Of a stretch of 64,000 bases of DNA, positions 52,692 to 60,874 are shown piece after piece. The notes below the pieces were generated by a model. The model made no database searches, had not been told where the DNA came from, and worked only from the letters and a program-made list of their open reading frames with translations. The position numbers were made by a program, and so were the translations under genes. Each line of letters begins with the position of its first letter. The first letter of the stretch is position 1. The DNA is from Haloarcula laminariae (GTDB taxonomy: Archaea; Halobacteriota; Halobacteria; Halobacteriales; Haloarculaceae), in the NCBI RefSeq assembly GCF_025457605.1, contig NZ_JAMZFY010000002.1, positions 806,001-870,000 on the forward strand, in the 5' to 3' direction.

Positions 52692-53306
52692 ATGGAGTTG
52701 CTCGTCTTCGGTGCCGGGGGCCGCGTCGGTCAGCGTCTCTGTGGGTGTGCGGTGTCCGACGGCCACGGTATAACGGCGTTCGTCCGCGACGCCGCTCGGG
52801 CGCCCGACGGAGTCTCGGTCGTCGAGGGGGACGTGACCGACCCCGGAGCCGTGGCCGACGCCGTCGGCGGCCACGACGCCGTCTGTAGCGCGCTGGGCCC
52901 GACCGACGGGGCCGACCTGGCTCTGTTCGATACCGGTATCGAGAACCTCGTCGCGGCGATGGAAGCCAGCGGCGTCGAGCGGTTGGTCGCCGTCGCCGCC
53001 GCGGGTATCCTCCAGGCCACGCCGGGACGGCTCCGACTCGATATGGCCGGCTTCCCCGAGACGGAACGACCTCTCGCCGCCGCCCACAGAGCGGTGTACG
53101 ACCGGCTCCGCGAATCGGCGCTCGACTGGACGCTCGTCTGCCCGCCCCGGATGCCGGACGGCCCGCCGACGAACCACTACCGCATCGCGGTCGACTACCT
53201 CCCCGAGGGCGGCCAGTCGGTGTCGACCGGCGACGTGGCACGGCTCGTCTACGAGGCGGCCGTCGACGGTCGCCACCGCCGCGAACGGGTCGGTATTGCC
53301 TACTGA
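52692..53306 (+). CDS. NAD(P)H-binding atypical SDR protein
   Basis: A 204-residue Rossmann protein (FGAGGRVGQRL near residue 6) like flavin reductase/biliverdin reductase B or SdrA-type NAD(P)H-binding proteins. It has VEGDVTDP and LDWTLVCPPRM motifs of the group. No substrate clue. Its last 7 bases overlap the minus-strand gene at 53300. Confidence 0.85.
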   Translation: MELLVFGAGGRVGQRLCGCAVSDGHGITAFVRDAARAPDGVSVVEGDVTDPGAVADAVGGHDAVCSALGPTDGADLALFDTGIENLVAAMEASGVERLVAVAAAGILQATPGRLRLDMAGFPETERPLAAAHRAVYDRLRESALDWTLVCPPRMPDGPPTNHYRIAVDYLPEGGQSVSTGDVARLVYEAAVDGRHRRERVGIAY

Positions 53307-53779
53307 CTCGGGACGAAGCGGTCGTCCGCACGCACGAGCGAACCAAACACTACCGCCCACCCGAGGAGATTCTCGACCCGCGCCCGCCAGTTGCGCTCCC
53401 ACTCCGGGTCGCGCTCGCGCTCCCAGCGCGGGACCCGCTCGCGGACCGCCTCGAACGCCGTCGCGGGGCTGTCCGCACCCCCCTCGACGGCTTCGTGCAA
53501 CTCGGCGACGAGGAACACCTCTTCCCGGTAGGCCGTCGCGAGCGCGTCGCGGTCCGGGTCCGCCCGCGTTCGATGGTACCCCCGGTCGGTCTCGGCGACC
53601 AGCCCGAGGGCCTGCAGGAACGTCAGGTACTCGCGGGCCCGCTCGCGCTCGCTCACGTCGGTCGCCCGCTGGATGGCCAGACAGCAGTCCGCGGCACCGT
53701 CCGGAACGAGCGGTATCGCCCCCCGGGCCGTCCGGAGAAAGTCCAGCGAGCGGGCCGGCGGGGCGACCTTGTACCGCAT
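53300..53779 (-). CDS. Haloarchaeal protein downstream of mch, unknown function
   Basis: A 159-residue soluble protein starting MRYKVAPPARSLDFLRTARG. The centre (residues 35-75) looks like a winged helix (AREYLTFLQALGLVAETDRGYHRTR), and the C-terminal part is Arg/Glu-rich helical. Its ATG shares a base with the mch stop (TGATG), so it is expected to be co-translated with Mch. Convergent with the NAD(P)H-binding gene, with a 7-base overlap. Confidence 0.72.
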   Translation of the reverse strand: MRYKVAPPARSLDFLRTARGAIPLVPDGAADCCLAIQRATDVSERERAREYLTFLQALGLVAETDRGYHRTRADPDRDALATAYREEVFLVAELHEAVEGGADSPATAFEAVRERVPRWERERDPEWERNWRARVENLLGWAVVFGSLVRADDRFVPSQ

Positions 53780-54714
53780 CAGAGCCCGAAGCTCTCGGCC
53801 AGCACGTCCTCGCTCGTCCCGCCGACGACGTGGGTGTCGCCCCCGACCACGTCAACCGTGACCTTCGCCGGCCCGAACAGCTCGACCGGGAGCTCGGCGA
53901 AGTCCCAGTCGACGTCCTCGAAGACGCCTTCCAGCGGGCGGCCGTACTCCGCGCCCGCGACGGAGGGGACCTCGTCAATGACTTCGCTGACCGGCTCGTC
54001 GACGGTCAGGTGGACCTCGCTCCCGTAGGCCAGGGCGTCCGTGGTCCGGGCCATCGCCGTCGGCTCGTCGGCGGCGACGGGGGCGACCGGCGCGCGCCCG
54101 TTCGCCGAGAGCACCTCCGCCGGGTCGTAGCCCAGCTCGGCCAGCCGGAAGACGGCGAGCTCGGCGGCCCGCGCCGCGCTCACGACGCTGCCCGTGACGC
54201 TCGCGGTGGCGAAGACGGGCAGGAAGACGCCGGTCTCCGGGACGCCGGTGCGCTCTGCGACCTGCGCGGCGACGGCCTCGTCCGGTAGCTGGTCGGTCTC
54301 GACCGCGAGAACGGCGAACTGCTCCTCCTCCCGGTAGCCGATGCGCCCGAAGATGTCCTCCTCGGCGACCAGCGCGCGGGCCGGCCCGCTCCCGAGCCCC
54401 TCGAAGTCGTCGGTCGCGAGCTCCCAGCCGCCCTTCTGCGAACAGAGTAGCGCCAGCGCCGGGTGGTCCGTCGCGAGTTCGACGTGTGTCAGGGGGGCGT
54501 CCCCGACGCGTTCCATCCCGGTCTGGACCGTCGCCAGCCCGGCCGTCTGCAGTTCGGCGAGCACCAGCCCGGCCTCGACGGCGCCGGGGACCTCGACGCC
54601 GAAGTCGAGCACCGCGGCGTCGCCCTCCAGGGCGTGGACGTCTATCGTCAGTTCGTCGGCGAAGTCGATGGCCTCGTCGACCAGCTCCGTGGCCATCCGA
54701 TTGAGCGTGTTCAT
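53779..54714 (-). CDS. mch: Methenyltetrahydromethanopterin cyclohydrolase
   Basis: A 311-residue enzyme that interconverts 5,10-methenyl and formyl forms of tetrahydromethanopterin. Signatures include DFGVEVPGAVEAGL, FGRIGYREEEQF, ANGRAPVAPVA and VGGDTHVVGGTSEDVL at the C-terminus. In haloarchaea, which lack methanogenesis, it is thought to serve C1 transfer with a folate-type carrier. It follows the MTH1187-family gene by 24 bases and is coupled to the downstream unknown gene. Confidence 0.94.
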   Translation of the reverse strand: MNTLNRMATELVDEAIDFADELTIDVHALEGDAAVLDFGVEVPGAVEAGLVLAELQTAGLATVQTGMERVGDAPLTHVELATDHPALALLCSQKGGWELATDDFEGLGSGPARALVAEEDIFGRIGYREEEQFAVLAVETDQLPDEAVAAQVAERTGVPETGVFLPVFATASVTGSVVSAARAAELAVFRLAELGYDPAEVLSANGRAPVAPVAADEPTAMARTTDALAYGSEVHLTVDEPVSEVIDEVPSVAGAEYGRPLEGVFEDVDWDFAELPVELFGPAKVTVDVVGGDTHVVGGTSEDVLAESFGL

Positions 54715-54738
54715 ACCCCGCTTTCGCCAGCCGGCCTT

Positions 54739-55068
54739 TTAATTGCCGCCTTCGGCGTCGCTCCGTGCTTCCCGGCCCAGCTCGGACTCGACCCTGTCGA
54801 CCTTCTCGCTCGCCCGCTGGTCGACCCCGCGCTTGTCGTCTATCTTCAGGAACGTCTCGACGCGGTCGGACTGGGCGCCGACGGCCTCGTGGGCGGCGTG
54901 GGCGGCCGCGAACAGCTCCTCGCTGTCGTCGGCCTCGATGACGGTGCCCATCGGCGTCGTCTCGTACTCCACGTCGAACTCGTCCAACGCGGCGACCGCG
55001 TCGGCGACGTAGGGCGCCATGCTCTCCTCGACGACCGGTGCGACCGACAGGAACCCGATGCAGGTCAT
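54739..55068 (-). CDS. MTH1187/YkoF-family thiamine-binding protein
   Basis: A 109-residue ferredoxin-fold protein of the MTH1187 family, starting MTCIGFLSVAPVVEESMAPY with the conserved VEYETTPMGTVIEA strand. Members bind thiamine or related ligands and are tetramers. Here it is first gene of the mch operon. Start at 55068 matches the family; eight more codons upstream are in frame. Confidence 0.88.
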   Translation of the reverse strand: MTCIGFLSVAPVVEESMAPYVADAVAALDEFDVEYETTPMGTVIEADDSEELFAAAHAAHEAVGAQSDRVETFLKIDDKRGVDQRASEKVDRVESELGREARSDAEGGN

Positions 55069-55169
55069 ACGCCCGCCTGGGTCCGGCTTCACCCTAACGC
55101 TGGTGTTTGCCGGCGCCCGAACTGTCCAGTCTGAACATTTATTGTCACTCCATACACACGCTGTGGCAA

Positions 55170-55730
55170 ATGTCGGATGGGGGAAATGTCCTCGTCGTCG
55201 AAGGCGACGACGAACTCCGGGCGGCCTACGACCGGGTACTCGCTGAGTTCTACTCGGTTTCGACGGCGGCGTGTGGGGAGCGGGCCTTCGAGACGATGAC
55301 TGACGACACCGACGCCGTCGTGCTTGACCGACCGCTCCCGAAGATGTCGGTGGCCGCGCTCGTCGGCGAGCTCACGGCCCGGTACGACCGCTGCTGTGTG
55401 GGGATGGTGACCAGCAGCGAACCGCACTTCGATGTCACCCGGTGGCTGGGCATCGACGACTATCTCGTCAAACCCGTGACCACCGAACAGTTGCGAGCCA
55501 CCGTCGACCGACTCATCGCGCTGGCCGAGTACGGCGCTATCTACTGGCGACTGAGCCAGAAGCGCGTCAGAAAGAGTGTGCTGGTCCAGGAGAAATCGGC
55601 CGCCGAACTCGAACGGAGCGGCGAATTCCAGCGTCTCGAGGACGAAATCGACCGATTGGAGGCCGAACTTGACGACATCGTCGACGAAGTGAGCGAGACG
55701 GCGCGCGGTCTGAAGCACCACGACAGCTGA
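55170..55730 (+). CDS. HalX-domain response regulator, second copy
   Basis: A 186-residue protein. The receiver region has acidic VEGDDELRAAY (usually DD at this place), phospho-acceptor Asp in AVVLDRPLPKMS, MVTSSE and KPVT. The C-terminal HalX domain is a helical coiled-coil-like region (ELERSGEFQRLEDEIDRLEA). It is related to the regulator at 34813-35427. The start at 55170 (MSDGGNVLVVEGD) follows a TTTATTG box by about 30 bases. Confidence 0.87.
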   Translation: MSDGGNVLVVEGDDELRAAYDRVLAEFYSVSTAACGERAFETMTDDTDAVVLDRPLPKMSVAALVGELTARYDRCCVGMVTSSEPHFDVTRWLGIDDYLVKPVTTEQLRATVDRLIALAEYGAIYWRLSQKRVRKSVLVQEKSAAELERSGEFQRLEDEIDRLEAELDDIVDEVSETARGLKHHDS

Positions 55731-55741
55731 AACGGCCAGGA

Positions 55742-56022
55742 GCGCGCTCTGTCGCGCGACTCGGGGAAGGGCAGGCAGTCAAGATGAGCATACGCCGAGC
55801 GAAGTGAGGCGTTTCGCAGGCCGCGAACGGAGTGAGCGGCCTGTGTTTTTCCCATGTTTTTGCGAGGAGCGGGTTGCGGGCCGACGGCCCGCAACCGAAC
55901 GACGTGGCGGCTGTGCCGCCACGCAGCGCCCACAGCGAGCCGAAGGCTCGCGAGGACACCCGACGTGGTTCGAGAGAGCGCGTCGCGCTCTCTCGTCATG
56001 CCGAGACGGCTCTGCCGTCTCG
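55742..56022. repeat. Array of perfect short hairpins
   Basis: Eight inverted repeats in 281 bases: 55742-55757 (5 bp stem), 55792-55812 (5), 55817-55843 (8), 55872-55896 (11), 55903-55923 (9), 55935-55951 (7), 55971-55995 (11-12) and 56002-56022 (9). Most loops are three bases (gac, tgt, gaa, tct). There is a T-run (GTGTTTTTCCCATGTTTTTG) after the third hairpin, which may terminate the HalX gene. The region has no supportable gene and lies between a regulator gene and tRNA-Gly. Confidence 0.85.
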
Positions 56023-56043
56023 TAGCAAAGTAAAAAGTGGAAA

Positions 56044-56115
56044 TGCGCTGGCTGGGATTTGAACCCAGGTTGTGACCATGGCAAGGTCACGTGATACCAA
56101 CTACACTACCAGCGC
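56044..56115 (-). tRNA. tRNA-Gly (GCC)
   Basis: A 72-base tRNA on the minus strand: acceptor stem GCGCTGG/CCAGCGC, D arm GTGTAGTTGGTATCAC, anticodon stem TGACC/GGTCA with loop TTGCCAT (anticodon GCC), T arm CTGGG/CCCAG with TTCAAAT and discriminator A. No intron, no encoded CCA. Confidence 0.96.
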
Positions 56116-56337
56116 GCACCGTTTCGCACGTCGCCTCTCTGCATTCCAAAGTGGCGGGGGTGATAGTAAAAAGCCTTCCGCTTCGCGGGGAAATCACGGG
56201 GCCGGAGCGGGGCCTTCGTGTGGAAAGTCACCACGGGACGGGCTTTTGGAAGCGGCAATCCGTGGGCTGGGAATTCAGGTGGGAGGGGGTCCGTAGTGGC
56301 GTGTGAACGCGTCTCAACGCACGCGCGAAGCGGGGTC

Positions 56338-56344
56338 TTTTTAC
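56338..56344 (+). promoter_or_regulatory. TATA-like box before the SPOUT/ribosomal operon
   Basis: TTTTTAC about 60 bases before the ATG at 56402, which predicts a leader of roughly 35-40 bases holding the hairpin at 56380-56399. A weak call. Confidence 0.4.
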
Positions 56345-56379
56345 CGTAGGGGCGGAGTAGTATCGCTACAGTCTAGTGG

Positions 56380-56399
56380 CGTGACGTGGAAGCGTCACG
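56380..56399 (+). promoter_or_regulatory. Leader hairpin touching the start codon of the SPOUT gene
   Basis: CGTGACG-tggaag-CGTCACG, a perfect 7-base stem with a 6-base loop, ends two bases before the ATG at 56402. There is no ribosome binding site between stem and start. If formed in the mRNA it would affect entry of the ribosome at the first gene of the operon. Confidence 0.5.
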
Positions 56400-56401
56400 G
56401 C

Positions 56402-57247
56402 ATGACGACCAGCGTACTCGTGCCCGACTCCCTCACACGGGAAGCCGAGGACCGCCGCGAGGCGACTCGGAAGCTCGGATACGTGGCCCGCGCGGCCACG
56501 GTGTTCCGGGTGGACCGGCTGACAGTGTATCCCGACCCGGACGGTCGGGGCAAGTGGGAAGACGGGTTCGTCGAAACCGTGCTGCGGTACGCCGCGACGC
56601 CGCCGCACCTCCGAAAGGAGATGTGGGGCAAGCGGGACGAACTAGAGTACGTGGGCGTCCTGCCGCCGCTCCGCGTGCGTTCACAGACCGGCTCCGGATC
56701 CGAGGGTTCGGGGTCGTTAAGACAGGGAATCGTGACCGAGGTCGGAGCTGATGGGCGCGTACGGGTCAATTGCGGAATGCAACACCCGATCTCCCTTCCC
56801 GTCCCAGCGGATATGGACGTGGAAGTCGGGGAGCGCGTGACCGTCAGGGTCTCTTCGCGACGGCCGGTCCGGGCGAAACTCGTCGACGCCCCCACATCGG
56901 GGTTCGACGTCGTTTCCGCGGACCTCGATACGGCACTCTCGCGTGACGACGCCGGACTCACCATCGCGTCATCGCGGTACGGTGAGCCGGCGACGACTCG
57001 TCGCCTGGGCGAACTGGCCCAACGACGGACCCGCGAGGGCGACATGACGGTCGCCTTCGGGGCACCCGAGCGTGGGTTACCGTCCATACTCGACGTGGAC
57101 CCGGACGCCGTCCGGGGAGACCAGCAGAACGACGAATCCACAGGGTTCGACCTCTGGCTGAATACGGTTCCGAACCAGGGCAGCGAGGTCGTGCGAACGG
57201 AAGAAGCACTGTTCGCCTCCCTCGCCTGTCTAACCCTCACGGAGTAA
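56402..57247 (+). CDS. SPOUT-class RNA methyltransferase family protein (DUF171)
   Basis: A 281-residue protein starting MTTSVLVPDSLTREAEDRRE. It has the split SPOUT methyltransferase fold with an inserted OB-like domain (RQGIVTEVGADGRVRVNCGM, residues 100-160) and a C-terminal knot region (GDMTVAFGAPERGLPSIL, LNTVPNQGSEVVRTEEALF). Members are putative rRNA uridine-N3 methyltransferases. The gene lies immediately before rpl3, its known position in archaea, and should be first in the operon. The start at 56402 leaves a leader with a hairpin. Confidence 0.9.
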   Translation: MTTSVLVPDSLTREAEDRREATRKLGYVARAATVFRVDRLTVYPDPDGRGKWEDGFVETVLRYAATPPHLRKEMWGKRDELEYVGVLPPLRVRSQTGSGSEGSGSLRQGIVTEVGADGRVRVNCGMQHPISLPVPADMDVEVGERVTVRVSSRRPVRAKLVDAPTSGFDVVSADLDTALSRDDAGLTIASSRYGEPATTRRLGELAQRRTREGDMTVAFGAPERGLPSILDVDPDAVRGDQQNDESTGFDLWLNTVPNQGSEVVRTEEALFASLACLTLTE

Positions 57248-57251
57248 ACGA

Positions 57252-58268
57252 ATGCCACAACCAAGCAGACCACGCAAAGGCTCGCTGGGCTTCGGCCCGC
57301 GCAAGCGCTCGACGAGCGAGACGCCTCGCTTCAACAGCTGGCCGTCCGACGACGGGCAGCCGGGCGTCCAAGGGTTCGCCGGCTACAAGGCTGGCATGAC
57401 ACACGTCGTGCTCGTCAACGACGAACCCAACTCCCCCCGCGAGGGGATGGAGGAGACTGTCCCGGTGACAGTCGTCGAGACGCCGCCGATGCGCGCCGTC
57501 GCCCTGCGTGCGTACGAAGACACGCCGTACGGTCAGCGTCCGCTGACGGAGGTATGGACCGACGAGTTCCACTCGGACCTCGATCGGACCCTCAACCTGC
57601 CGGAGGACCACGACCCGGACGCTGCTGAGGAACAGATCCGCGACGCTCTCGGAGACGGTCGACTGGGCGATGTGCGTCTCATCACGCACACCGTCCCCGA
57701 CGCCGTCCCGAGCGTCCCGAAGAAAAAGCCCGACGTGATGGAGACTCGCGTCGGCGGTGGGTCCGTTTCGGACCGCCTCGACCACGCCCTCGAGCTCGTC
57801 GACGACGGTGGCGAGCACGCGATGAACGACATCTTCCGCGCCGGTGAGTACACCGACGTGGCGGGCGTCACCAAGGGTAAAGGGACACAGGGTCCCGTCA
57901 AGCGGTGGGGCGTCCAGAAGCGGAAGGGCAAACACGCCCGTCAGGGCTGGCGCCGACGCATCGGCAACCTCGGCCCGTGGAACCCATCCCGTGTGCGCTC
58001 GACGGTCCCCCAGCAGGGGCAGACCGGCTACCACCAGCGCACCGAGCTCAACAAGCGCCTCATCGACATCGGCGAGGGCGACGAAGCCACCGTCGACGGC
58101 GGCTTCGTCAACTACGGCGAGGTCGACGGGCCCTACACGCTCGTCAAAGGCTCGGTCCCCGGCCCGGACAAGCGCCTGGTGCGCTTCCGGCCCGCGGTCC
58201 GACCCAACGACCAGCCGCGCCTCGACCCCGAGGTGCGCTTTGTCTCCACAGAATCGAACCAGGGATAA
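57252..58268 (+). CDS. rpl3p: Ribosomal protein L3 (uL3)
   Basis: A 338-residue large-subunit protein binding 23S rRNA near the peptidyl-transferase centre, with MPQPSRPRKGSLGFGPRKR at the N-terminus and the Trp-finger region KGKGTQGPVKRWG. Four bases separate it from the SPOUT gene stop. Starts the S10 cluster L3-L4-L23-L2. Confidence 0.98.
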   Translation: MPQPSRPRKGSLGFGPRKRSTSETPRFNSWPSDDGQPGVQGFAGYKAGMTHVVLVNDEPNSPREGMEETVPVTVVETPPMRAVALRAYEDTPYGQRPLTEVWTDEFHSDLDRTLNLPEDHDPDAAEEQIRDALGDGRLGDVRLITHTVPDAVPSVPKKKPDVMETRVGGGSVSDRLDHALELVDDGGEHAMNDIFRAGEYTDVAGVTKGKGTQGPVKRWGVQKRKGKHARQGWRRRIGNLGPWNPSRVRSTVPQQGQTGYHQRTELNKRLIDIGEGDEATVDGGFVNYGEVDGPYTLVKGSVPGPDKRLVRFRPAVRPNDQPRLDPEVRFVSTESNQG

Positions 58269-58271
58269 TCC

Positions 58272-59012
58272 ATGCAGGCAACTATCTACAATCTGGACGG
58301 CGAGGCCGACGGCGAGGTCGAGCTCCCCGGTGTCTTCGAGACAGCGGTCCGCTCGGACCTCATCGCCAAGGCCGTACACGCCGCCCAGGCAAACCGAAAA
58401 CAGGACTACGGAACCGACGAGTACGCCGGCCTGCGAACGCCGGCAGAGTCGTTCGGTAGCGGCCGCGGGCAGGCACACGTCCCCCAACAGGACGGCCGTG
58501 CCCGCCGCGTCCCGCAGGCGGTCAAGGGCCGCGCGGCCCACCCGCCCAAGGCCGAGAAGGACCGCTCCGTCGACATCAACGACAAGGAGCGCCAGCTCGC
58601 CGTCCGGTCGGCACTCGCCGCCACGACGGACGCCGAACTCGTCGCCGAGCGCGGCCACGAGTTCGACCGCGAGGAGCTCCCCGTCGTCGTCTCCGACGAC
58701 TTCGAGGACCTGGTCAAGACCCAGGAGGTCCTGGGACTGCTCGAGGCGCTCGACATCGCGGCAGACATCGAGCGCGCCGACGAGACCAAGATCAAGGCCG
58801 GGAAGGGCTCGATGCGCGGTCGGAAGTACCGCCGCCCGTCCTCCGTCCTCTTCGTGACGAGCGACGAGCCGTCGAAGGCGGCCCGCAACCTCGCGGGCGT
58901 CGACGTGGCCACGGCCCGTGAGGTCAACGCGGAAGACCTCGCGCCCGGCGCCACGCCCGGTCGGCTCACCGTCTTCACCGAGTCCGCCGTCGAGGAGGTG
59001 GCCGAGCGATGA
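58272..59012 (+). CDS. rpl4p: Ribosomal protein L4 (uL4)
   Basis: A 246-residue protein with the archaeal N-terminus MQATIYNLDGEADGEVELPG and the internal loop GSGRGQAHVPQQDGRARRVP that lines the exit tunnel. It overlaps L23 by 4 bases (ATGA), so the two are translated together. Confidence 0.98.
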   Translation: MQATIYNLDGEADGEVELPGVFETAVRSDLIAKAVHAAQANRKQDYGTDEYAGLRTPAESFGSGRGQAHVPQQDGRARRVPQAVKGRAAHPPKAEKDRSVDINDKERQLAVRSALAATTDAELVAERGHEFDREELPVVVSDDFEDLVKTQEVLGLLEALDIAADIERADETKIKAGKGSMRGRKYRRPSSVLFVTSDEPSKAARNLAGVDVATAREVNAEDLAPGATPGRLTVFTESAVEEVAER

Positions 59013-59266
59013 GCTGGGACGTCATCCGATACCCGCACGTCACCGAGAAGGCCATGAACGACATGGACTTCCAGAACAAGCTCCAGTTCGTCGTCGACGA
59101 CGCCGCCGGCAAGCCGGAAGTCGCCGAGGCCGTCGAGGAACAGTACGACGTGACCGTCGTCGGCGTGAACACGCAGAACACGATGGACGGCGAGAAGAAG
59201 GCCGTCGTTCGCCTCTCAGAGGACGACGACGCGCAGGAAGTCGCCTCCAGAATTGGGGTGTTCTAA
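59009..59266 (+). CDS. rpl23p: Ribosomal protein L23 (uL23)
   Basis: An 85-residue protein at the exit of the polypeptide tunnel, docking site of SRP. WDVIRYPHVTEKAMNDM is the family start. ATGA overlap with L4 upstream and a two-base gap to L2. Confidence 0.97.
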   Translation: MSWDVIRYPHVTEKAMNDMDFQNKLQFVVDDAAGKPEVAEAVEEQYDVTVVGVNTQNTMDGEKKAVVRLSEDDDAQEVASRIGVF

Positions 59267-59268
59267 CC

Positions 59269-59991
59269 ATGGGACGACGAATCCAGGGACAACGACGCGG
59301 TCGCGGGACGTCCACGTTCCGGGCGCCCTCGCACCGCTACAAGGCGGACCTTCAGCACCGAAAAGTCGAAGACGGCGACGTTATCGCCGGGACCGTGGTC
59401 GACATCGAACACGACCCGGCCCGCTCGGCGCCCATCGCGGCCGTCGAGTTCGAGGACGACGACCACCGCCTCGTGCTCGCGCCGGAAGGCGTGGGCGTGG
59501 GCGACGAACTGCAGGTCGGCGTCAGCGCCGAAATCGCCCCCGGGAACACGCTCCCGCTCGCGGAGATTCCCGAGGGTGTGCCGGTGTGTAACGTCGAGTC
59601 CAGCCCCGGTGACGGTGGCCGCTTCGCCCGCTCGTCGGGCGTCAACGCCACGCTGCTCACCCACGACCGCAACGTCGCGGTCGTGAAGCTCCCCTCCGGG
59701 GAGATGAAGCGACTGGACCCGCAGTGCCGCGCGACCATCGGCGTCGTCGCCGGTGGCGGCCGGACGGACAAGCCGTTCGTCAAGGCCGGTAACAAGCATC
59801 ACAAGATGAAAGCCCGCGGGACGAAGTACCCACGCGTCCGTGGTGTCGCGATGAACGCCGTCGACCACCCCTTCGGTGGCGGCGGCCGACAGCACCCCGG
59901 CAAGCCCAAGTCCATCTCCCGCAACGCCCCACCGGGCCGCAAAGTCGGGGACATCGCCTCGAAGCGGACCGGTCGAGGTGGTAACGAATGA
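59269..59991 (+). CDS. rpl2p: Ribosomal protein L2 (uL2)
   Basis: A 240-residue protein needed for subunit association and peptide transfer. [20 protein letters not shown] is the archaeal N-terminus; the conserved [14 protein letters not shown] holds the important His. The last 4 bases overlap S19 (ATGA). Confidence 0.98.
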   Translation: MGRRIQGQRRGRGTSTFRAPSHRYKADLQHRKVEDGDVIAGTVVDIEHDPARSAPIAAVEFEDDDHRLVLAPEGVGVGDELQVGVSAEIAPGNTLPLAEIPEGVPVCNVESSPGDGGRFARSSGVNATLLTHDRNVAVVKLPSGEMKRLDPQCRATIGVVAGGGRTDKPFVKAGNKHHKMKARGTKYPRVRGVAMNAVDHPFGGGGRQHPGKPKSISRNAPPGRKVGDIASKRTGRGGNE

Positions 59992-60410
59992 GTTCGGAAT
60001 ACCAGATCGGCCACGAGGGGGACTTCACCTTCCGAGGCCACACGCTCGACGAGCTGCAGGACATGGAGCTCGAAGAAGTCGCGGAACTGCTCCCCGCTCG
60101 CCAGCGGCGAAGTATCGAACGCGGTCTGACCGAGGAAAAGCAGAAGCTCCTCGCGAAGGCCCGCGACGCCGAGGAGGAGGAGACGGCCAACAACCCCATC
60201 CGCACGCACCTGCGCGACATGCCGGTGCTGCCGGTGATGGTCGACCTCACCTTCGCCGTCCACAACGGTCAGGAGTTCGAGCGCGTGCGCGTCGAGCCCG
60301 AGATGCTCGGCCACTACCTCGGTGAGTTCCAGCTCACCCGCAGCTCGGTCGAACACGGTCAGGCCGGCATCGGGGCGACACGCTCCTCGAAATTCGTACC
60401 GCTCAAGTAA
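59988..60410 (+). CDS. rps19p: Ribosomal protein S19 (uS19)
   Basis: A 140-residue small-subunit head protein. The typical archaeal [20 protein letters not shown] and the [11 protein letters not shown] region are present. Two bases separate its stop from L22. Confidence 0.97.
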   Translation: MSSEYQIGHEGDFTFRGHTLDELQDMELEEVAELLPARQRRSIERGLTEEKQKLLAKARDAEEEETANNPIRTHLRDMPVLPVMVDLTFAVHNGQEFERVRVEPEMLGHYLGEFQLTRSSVEHGQAGIGATRSSKFVPLK

Positions 60411-60412
60411 TC

Positions 60413-60874
60413 ATGGGAATCAGCTACTCAGTCGACGCCGACCCGGAGACCACCGCGAAAGCGATGCTTCGGGAGCGGCAGATGAGCTTCAAGCACAGCA
60501 AGGCTATCGCCCGCGAGATCAAGGGCAAGACGGCCGGCGAGGCCGTCGAGTTCCTCGATAGCGTCATCGCCGGCGACCAGCCGATCGCGTTCAAACAGCA
60601 CAACTCGGGCGTCGGCCACAAGTCGAAGGTCGACGGCTGGGACGCGGGCCGGTTCCCCAAGAAGGCCAGCGAGGCCTTCCAGGACCTGCTCACGAACGCC
60701 ATCGGCAACGCCGACCACCAGGGATTCGACGGTGAATCCATGGAGATCATGCACGTCGCCGCCCACAAGGTCGGCGAGTCGCAGGGTCGCAAACCGCGCG
60801 CGATGGGCCGGGCTTCCGCCTGGAACACGCCGCAGGTGGACGTCGAACTCGTCCTTGAGGAGGTCGAAGGCTAA
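60413..60874 (+). CDS. rpl22p: Ribosomal protein L22 (uL22)
   Basis: A 153-residue protein with a beta hairpin reaching into the exit tunnel. It starts [20 protein letters not shown] and shows the C-terminal [25 protein letters not shown] overlap with S3. Confidence 0.97.
   Translation: MGISYSVDADPETTAKAMLRERQMSFKHSKAIAREIKGKTAGEAVEFLDSVIAGDQPIAFKQHNSGVGHKSKVDGWDAGRFPKKASEAFQDLLTNAIGNADHQGFDGESMEIMHVAAHKVGESQGRKPRAMGRASAWNTPQVDVELVLEEVEG

Noticed and set aside
55742-56022. A degraded tRNA or snoRNA cluster
   Set aside because: No tRNA arms, no C/D boxes or K-turn pattern; only independent palindromes are seen.
56072-56306. Two short frames between tRNA-Gly and the SPOUT gene
   Set aside because: They begin inside the tRNA gene region and have no protein-like pattern; the stretch 56116-56337 holds only T- and A-containing segments that may be promoters.
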